A DNA stretch of 64,000 nucleotides. It comes from Haliotis asinina. Lineage: Eukaryota > Mollusca > Gastropoda > Lepetellida > Haliotidae. The position numbers were made by a program, and so were the translations under genes. The first letter of the stretch is position 1. Every line of letters starts with the position of its first letter. The DNA is taken from contig NC_090283.1 of NCBI RefSeq assembly GCF_037392515.1, forward strand, positions 26,862,249-26,926,248, in the 5' to 3' direction. Under the pieces are notes generated by a model. It did not search any database. It was not told the DNA's origin and was given only the letters and a program-made list of their open reading frames with translations. Shown here piece by piece: positions 57,767-64,000 of this stretch.

Positions 57767-57932
57767 GTCAGTGTGTGGGTTAAGTATTGCGCCGCTTTTA
57801 GCAATAGTCCAAGAATATCACGTCGGACGACACCGGTAATGGGCTTCACACATTTTACCCATGTGGGGTGTCGAACCCGGGTCTCCAGCGTGACGAACGG
57901 ACGTTTTGGGCATTAGGCTAACCAATCGCCCC
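57767..57932 (-). mobile_element. SINE A
   Basis: Inverted: GCGCCGCTTTTAGCAATAGT, GTCGAACCCGGGTC, GCATTAGGCTAACC. Confidence 0.85.
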
Positions 57933-58740
57933 TTTACTCTGAGGAGCTAAAAGACGTTTCATAGATCTGAAAAAACACAAGGATCCCACCACAGCAGCTC
58001 CAGGTCTGACATCATGAAATGTAGACAGACATGTGCAGCAGTTTATCTAAGGCTCCCTGAATATACACAATATATACATATGATGTGAGTTCAACAAGAG
58101 TAAAAGTACCTAGCCATACTTTATACTATTATGAGAGACCGTGTGAGAAAGTATTAAATAGAAACTGAAAAATGTTGGTAAAAGGATCTAAAAATGTGCA
58201 ACATTCACTTCTAAGAACTATTTTCTTCGCGCTAAAATTAGGTACAGATATTTGGTAATGTATATTCATTACATTTCCATTATCTGTAAGTGTGTCATTG
58301 GTATATAATTGTACAACACACTGTCATGCTTATGTAAAAGATTAACCTATTACCAGGATTGACTTAACAACGCCCACCAATCAGGTGAATGTTAGTCATC
58401 CACTTTAGACGTTTTTTAACCTCATTCCGTCTTTTTGCTTCTATAATTTCAGGACGTTTCAGGTTTACATTGATCAACATATTTACAAAATAAATCCAAA
58501 AACTTACCTGAAATAATATAATTATTTAAAAAACGAAGATGCCTGACTCACAATCGGACTATCTGACTGACACGTGGATACAGGTTAATTGAAACTTGAC
58601 CCCAGAGAACTTTGTCCGGCGTTGCTGGTAATCTAATCTGCAGTGGTAGTAACTATGTTTTACTGATTACTGTAACGTTCACACGTGTCACGTTTAGGAC
58701 AGTGGATAGACTAATTACTAGTAATTTCTTGTTTTCTGCA

Positions 58741-58839
58741 AAGGGGTTTGATCCCCGCAAGGGTACAATGTGTGAAGCCCATTTCCAATGTCCCCCGTCG
58801 TGATATTGCTGGAGGATTGCTAAACCCACTCACTCACTC
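58741..58839 (+). mobile_element. SINE A, 5'-truncated
   Basis: Starts at the B-box (GGGTTTGATCCCCGC) and continues to GATATTGCTGGAGGATTGCT and (ACTC)n. Confidence 0.8.
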
Positions 58840-58867
58840 CCTGCAATGCCATAAAGCACATGAACAT

Positions 58868-58892
58868 TTTTATTATTATTATTATTATTATT
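58868..58892 (+). repeat. (TTA)n microsatellite
   Basis: Eight TTA/ATT units. Confidence 0.93.
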
Positions 58893-59273
58893 CATTCAAA
58901 TCAGTAGATACAAATACACAAAATACATAATGCAACAGTACAAGTACACAATAAGACAGAAGTTCATATGGGTAGATATTATACATACTGGAAATACGGC
59001 AACAGTGGTGACCATTTTCGGTCAAATTGTAATGTTTTATTATTCTTAATAGCAATACATTTTTCAGTTTTGAAAATATAAGCTAATATTTTTAGAAATG
59101 TATTTAAGGATTGACTGTGTATTTCTTTCGTTGCATTGAGGTATGAAACTAAAAACCAATGTGCAAACTGTATGAATCCGAAAAGAGTCCGGTTCGGTGG
59201 GCGTGGCTTAGCTTTTTTAAATTCATTGGGAAATTAAATCAAAAGAAATGTTCCCAGCTAACCGATCAGATTG

Positions 59274-59560
59274 TCAGAATTTTAATGAACACAATAAAAT
59301 GTAATTATTCAGTGTTAACTTGTTGGTTTTAATACTTGATTCATGGATGTATAATTCACCAACAAGAAGTATATGGTTCATTAGGTCGGTATTATTTCCG
59401 CCAATTAAGCCTATATATTTTGTCAAGGTAACTTTTTCTGTTGTTTTACCATTGATATATTCTTTCAGTTTCAGCCAGAATGTTTTCACACATTCACATT
59501 CCCTATAAATATGTTTCAAATTTTCTGACAGTAAGTTACAAAATGATCAAAGTTCATCAC
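59274..59560 (-). pseudogene. LINE C-terminal zinc-finger (zf-RVT-like) fragment
   Basis: Minus frame: SFCNLLSENLKHIYRECECV, TFWLKLKEYING, then a Leu/Ile-rich tail. The C..C..H..C plus 'xFW' pattern is the C-terminal zinc-binding region of some LINE reverse transcriptases. The codon where the first Cys of CxxC is expected is TGA (59547-59549), so it is dead. RT domains are absent nearby. Confidence 0.6.
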
Positions 59561-59690
59561 CAACAAACGCATACAAAATGAAAATTAAACACTGTTATTC
59601 TGTGTTCATACCTGTGATACGCGTATGTTATACTCCCAAAGGATCGCCTTTTAAGGTGTACCATCAAATTGCGTGCCTGAGTGATATGGT

Positions 59691-59767
59691 GAGCTTAGTT
59701 TAGTTTTACGCCCCTTTTGGTCTTTGGCATGACGAGCGAACGCTTTAACCTCTTGGCTATACTCCAG
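59691..59767 (-). mobile_element. SINE A, deleted body
   Basis: Inverted tail TTTAGTTTTACGCCCCTTTT joined directly to the head part GACGAGCGAACGCTTTAACC. Confidence 0.75.
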
Positions 59768-59856
59768 GCCCACTGAGGTAGCCGAACACAGTATTGTGTA
59801 AATACAAGTTTCAAGAACGAAAGTATGTATTGTGTCACGCAATGCAAAAAAGGTGC

Positions 59857-60018
59857 CTGAGTGAGTGAGTTTAGTTTTACGGCGCTTTTTAGCAATATTC
59901 CAGCAATATCAGGGACACCAGAAAATGGGCTTCACACATTGTACCTAGGTGGGGAATCGAACCCGGGTCTTCGGCGTGACGAGCGAACGCTTTAACCATT
60001 AGGCTACCCCACCGCCCC
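59857..60018 (-). mobile_element. SINE A, full copy with target-site duplication
   Basis: Bounded by the 13-bp duplication TGCAAAAAAGGTG at 59844-59856 and 60019-60031. Very close to consensus (GGGGAATCGAACCCGGGTC), so a recent insertion. Confidence 0.95.
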
Positions 60019-61014
60019 TGCAAAAAAGGTGGCATGTAAAAGGCCATAACAGCCGCCAAAGGGTGTGGACGACTTAACACTCAGAAGCAATCCATTCAAG
60101 ACAAGAGATGCTTTCCTTATCGCAGCCTTCTACCGTCGTCTTGGTTGTCGAAGGCAGATTGTTTTAATCTTGTGTCACAGACCTGTCAGGTTGCCGAAAG
60201 AACAAGCGTTATTGGTTTCCAATATGCAGCTGCCTCCAGATGTGTCCAAAAGGGTAATATCTGGTGACAGGGGTGGACATTCCATGCGGACATCTGTCTC
60301 CTGATCACAGAGATATCAAAGACCCTGTCACGAAGATGTCGTACGTTATCACAATGAAGTGTGGTCAGATACTACCAACATATGATCACGTTCGGCTATG
60401 TAAGAATCATGATTTTTTCTCGTAGTCTAGGCCACGATGAAGCCTGGACAGTATCTCGAGTTATCAGTGGAAAGTACCACAGGGGCAAAGTCCTCGTCTC
60501 CCCAGTAAACCAGGGCCCACTTGCACAAAACGATTGTAGCACCACGATGATTGTAAGCAAGGCTAAAAATATATATTTGTACATCAAAGTACTAGTATTT
60601 CTCTAACACTTTTTTAATGCCATATACCCTCACTGCAGCCCAGAAATCATCATGTGTATTGCATATGGAAAGGATCTGCGCCATTAATGGTCGTCAAAAG
60701 TTGACTAAACCCAAACCCATTCCAAACCCAAACCCAGTTTGAGGATCATGACTGCATTCAGGTATTGTCCTCCCTGATAACGACGTACAACGATTCTGTC
60801 TCGGTACATCCAGATAGGTTTTCATCCTTACCATGCTAGCATACCTTCTTCCGTTCCCGGTGAAACTGAAGCCCTACAGTGCTTAACCAACCACTGTTTA
60901 CCGGGATATATACATTCGTATTTGTTGGACGGCTTTTGTGTCCACTTAAATTGATCCGTGCTGTAATATGGGTTCTGGATTTTATCAGCCCTGCCAGGAC
61001 ACATTTTGATAAAG

Positions 61015-61017
61015 TTT

Positions 61018-61100
<83 letters not shown>

Positions 61101-61103
61101 TTT
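61015..61103 (+). repeat. (TTTA)n microsatellite
   Basis: About 22 units; yields a spurious Leu/Ile/Phe/Tyr frame. Confidence 0.97.
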
Positions 61104-61466
61104 TACTAAAGTTTCAAGTGTACTTTCTTTTTCCCAGCAGTGAATATAAATTTATACCATAAATAGTATAAAGATTGTCATTAACTGTTAATAAGACACT
61201 CCCAGATATGTTTTATACTTTGGTACAGTGACGGAATAATGCTTTGAAAAACTCATATTCAAAGTTGTGCTGACTTTGGCTTGTCGGTAAATACATTGAG
61301 TGTTTCTGTTTGGACAGAAAGGTTAAGCACTTGCTGCCCTGTCGGACCACACGGAGCAGCCGTCAGGACGACCGGTACACACGAAAAACTAGAGTGTGCG
61401 GTGATTGACCACAAACTTAAATGGCACACTAACGCATTCACATAGGTACTTGGTGTATAAGGGACT

Positions 61467-61622
61467 GTGGGGGGTAGCCTAAGGGTTAAAGCGTTAGCTT
61501 GTCACGCCGCAGACCCGAGTTCGATTCCTCACATGGGTATTCGGGTGCTGCCCATTTCTACCCCGTCGTGATATTGCTAGAATATTGCTAAAAGCTGCAT
61601 AAAACAATACACACTCACTTGG
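61467..61622 (+). mobile_element. SINE A
   Basis: GGGTAGCCTAAGGGTTAAAG, GAGTTCGATTCCTCACATGG, ATTGCTAGAATATTGCTAAA tail. Confidence 0.88.
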
Positions 61623-61639
61623 TGAATATACTGACGTAC

Positions 61640-63200
61640 AAAAGAAAGTACACACATGGTGCTTCGGATTGTATTTTTTTAAGATAGAATTTTTAAAATC
61701 GTAAATAAATTATAAGTGGTACCACAGGAGCGACTGATGAAAAAAATAAAGTTTCCATATGCTATAAATGTACGTTTTAGGTTCGAGTCAGCGGTATCGA
61801 ATTGTGAAAAAACAAAGCTGTTGAAATATTTCGAGGGTATGAAAAACATTATCACCAATGACCTCCGTTCACCATATTAACTGATGAATTAACAAATGAA
61901 ATGTGTCTTGTAGCGGGCTGAGGTAGTGAGTGAGCAGCACTCTTACAATAGCACTATTCCAGTAGTGTCAAGTAGTGGAAAGTAGAAATAGGTTTCACAC
62001 ATGGGATCGCGCGAATGCTATTAACCCAGTCTACACCAGCAGCCCTGCAACTGGCAAGTGCAAGAAACTTCCTTTCAAATGTTTACACTCACTAGTATAA
62101 ATATGGCCACTTGCTTCAGGCAACTGTGCTAAATATTCCATACTGCCTAAAGGAACTGTTTACACAATGTCATGAACTGTTGTAATTGTAAAACAAATTC
62201 GTAACGTTGAAAAGAGTTCAAAAATGATAAAAATCAGTGAAAATTGGCTATTCACATGCACGATATTTGCACCTTTTTCAGCAATTTGATGTATGATCCG
62301 CGTGCGATTTATTTGCATAAGATTTGCAGTTGGTTCCCTCAAGTTAGTGGAGAAATCAGTCTTTGATGTAACCACGTAAGCATATATATAACTGGGTCTG
62401 AACCTTTTGAAAGGAACTATGTCATTCCTATGTGCTATCTACCTTCACCTGTGTTCACTGATGGGCAAAACAACAGAGTTTATTCTGACCCCTATTCGGG
62501 ACACGCCGTGTCTCCAACTATTGAGATGACCCCTATACAGGTATATGATTATTTGTACAACCGATATATAGGTCAGCAGTGTTACACAGAACGTAACTTG
62601 ATAGGGAATGACCTCGATTCCGTGCAATAACTGTAAGAGGTCACTACTGACAGGTCACTAGACAGACATACGTGGGGAAAGAGGTATGTGTGTATGTGCT
62701 TATATGTGCATGTGTGTGTGTGTGCGTGCGTGCATTTGTTTGCATGTGTGTGTCGTTGAAAGCATTTGTGCAGTTTTGATGTGGGTGAATAACAGAATAG
62801 GTCATCGATACATCAACGTTGATAAGTAAATGACCTATCATAATTTGTACATCAAGATATATATAAATTAAGCTTGAAAAATATGGGAAGGGATGCGGGA
62901 TTGTCGGGTGTCACTTACTTTGGAGATTAATTTTAGGCGTGAGTGTGAGAGAGAGTGAGATGGGGGTGGGGGTAAATCACATTATACACGCTCTTCCATA
63001 AAAATCATCATCACCCCTAGTCATAAATTACGGACGGTCCCTAACATGGCAAGTAGATGTAGTGTAATGTGGATTCCGGTTCAGAGGCCCATAAATGTCG
63101 TATCCTCGCGCCAGGATTCACTAATAGTGGCTTCCCAAGTTTGGTCTATACATGATCCTTGGTTTATCACTGTGTCCAAGTCAGTGGTTTCACTAATGAG
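61640..63200. other. Upstream region of the DUF1838 gene
   Basis: Unique AT-rich sequence with a GT-rich tract. No upstream exon is identifiable, though the acceptor at 63385 implies one. Confidence 0.5.
62699..62735 (+). repeat. Interrupted (GT)n
   Basis: GTGTGTGTGTGTGCGTGCGT and flanking GT-rich bases. Confidence 0.85.
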
Positions 63201-63205
63201 ATCGG

Positions 63206-63285
63206 GTCATGAGGTAGCCAAGTGGTTAAAGCGTTCGTTCGAAATGCTGATGACCTGGGTTTTATTTCTCACATGGGTGCAATGT
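63206..63285 (+). mobile_element. SINE A, 3'-truncated, just upstream of the DUF1838 gene
   Basis: GAGGTAGCCAAGTGGTTAAA and CTGGGTTTTATTTCTCACAT; the tail is missing. Ends about 105 bases before the start codon. Confidence 0.8.
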
Positions 63286-63390
63286 GTTGTGTTGTGTTAC
63301 CCTCGGGTCGAAACCCAGTAAAACAGATCAACATATAGTGTCTGTTATACATGTCGGACCGAAGTCCTCTGTTGTTTTGTTTCAGACAAC

Positions 63391-64000
63391 ATGGCTGTCC
63401 TGAAATGGGCGACGTCACTTCCTGCTCTAATCCTAGTCGTACTCATAGTAACAACAGCGTTTGACATCAACGACCCAAAGACAAACATAGACAGTCTTAT
63501 CCGAGTAATCGGATCGTCTGACTCGGTGGATGTTGGCGTACTTTACGGTAACGGAACAGTATATGGCCGTCAACCTTCGCAGAAGCTGAGAAAACTCTTC
63601 TATTTTGAAGGGTTCAACGTCGGCCGGAAGGTCTACACCGGAAATGGCTACCTTTCGCTCACGCGAGAAGTCTTCGTATACCGAGACATTGTAACAGGGG
63701 AGATAATCTACATTTGGCACAACGTGTATTCCCAGCAAAGCAACGAGATTTTCCACGTTCATAACGACCCTGTCGACATGAACTTCACGTACGGGGTGGA
63801 GGTAGTCCCAACGGTTCGATTCCCAGAACAGGAGTTTGGGTTTACTAGTGACATCTTCTTACAATACCCGAACCAACTGGATCCGGTTCATTATAAAGAA
63901 TTCTCAGCTGGTCCAATCTATCAAGCGGATGAACTGTTCCAGTACTACTCCGACTACGACGTCTTGACGACAACCAACATCTCCTCCCTCAACATGACGG
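63391..64000 (+). CDS. DUF1838-family secreted protein (5' part, runs off the window)
   Basis: Open from ATG 63391 to the window edge (203 codons). Residues 1-23 form a signal peptide: MAVLKW, then a hydrophobic run ending LIVTTA. The mature part starts FDINDPKTN, then has LFYFEGFNVG, LSLTREVFVY, TGEIIYIWHN and VHNDPVDMNFTYG. This order is that of the DUF1838 domain, best known in bacteria and fungi, whose biochemical role is not established. Two N-x-S/T sites (NFT, NIS) fit secretion. The ATG has A at -3 and G at +4, and lies 5 bases after TTGTTTTGTTTCAG, so a 5' non-coding exon is likely. It is 3'-incomplete only because the window ends. Confidence 0.88.
   Translation, partial: MAVLKWATSLPALILVVLIVTTAFDINDPKTNIDSLIRVIGSSDSVDVGVLYGNGTVYGRQPSQKLRKLFYFEGFNVGRKVYTGNGYLSLTREVFVYRDIVTGEIIYIWHNVYSQQSNEIFHVHNDPVDMNFTYGVEVVPTVRFPEQEFGFTSDIFLQYPNQLDPVHYKEFSAGPIYQADELFQYYSDYDVLTTTNISSLNMT

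Noticed and set aside
60879..61109. Frame ending in a Leu/Ile/Phe/Tyr repeat that looks like a membrane protein
   Set aside because: (TTTA)n microsatellite; hydrophobicity is a result of the repeat.

Overview
This is a eukaryotic, intron-rich, repeat-dense window that I read as a molluscan (gastropod, probably abalone-like) nuclear genome. The main argument is a tRNA-headed SINE present in about 20 copies. It has an A-box near TAGCCTAGTGGTTAAAG, a B-box GGGTTCGATTCCCC and an (ACTC)n tail, and I associate it with Haliotis-type gastropods from memory. The genus is an inference; no database was searched.

Three genes are well supported. (1) A complete eight-exon short-chain dehydrogenase on the + strand, 27219-42853 (258 aa), closest in motif order to D-3-hydroxybutyrate dehydrogenase. 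(2) A complete five-exon inosine/uridine-preferring nucleoside hydrolase on the - strand, 31214-36352 (311 aa), lying wholly inside the 9-kb intron 3 of the dehydrogenase. Every splice junction of both genes keeps phase and has GT/AG ends. (3) A secreted DUF1838-family protein on the + strand starting at 63391 and running off the window edge, with a signal peptide. All three families are common in bacteria and patchy in animals.

Pseudogenes and retroelements: a peptidase S28 (Pro-X carboxypeptidase-like) fragment at 13992-14711 with a nonsense codon; a retroelement C-terminal remnant next to it (13729-13977); a 5'-truncated, frameshifted Jockey-superfamily-like LINE on the - strand (about 16200-17940); and a small LINE C-terminal fragment at 59274-59560.

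Layout: 1-13 kb is non-coding with minisatellites, dispersed repeats and paired CRE palindromes. 13-18 kb holds the S28 and LINE fossils. 18-27 kb holds 64-bp and 53-bp minisatellites and SINEs. 27-43 kb is the nested gene pair. 43-63 kb is again non-coding, with a large fold-back element, a TA-flanked MITE, palindromic elements, microsatellites and SINEs. 63.4-64 kb is the DUF1838 gene.

The most unusual structures are: a 58-bp tandem array that re-copies the intron/exon boundary (3' splice site plus 27 coding bases) of nucleoside hydrolase exon 4 about nine times; two SINE-like families with different heads but one shared tail and 13-bp target-site duplications; a SINE broken twice by later insertions; and direct repeats flanking dehydrogenase exon 3. 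I saw no new multi-gene system.
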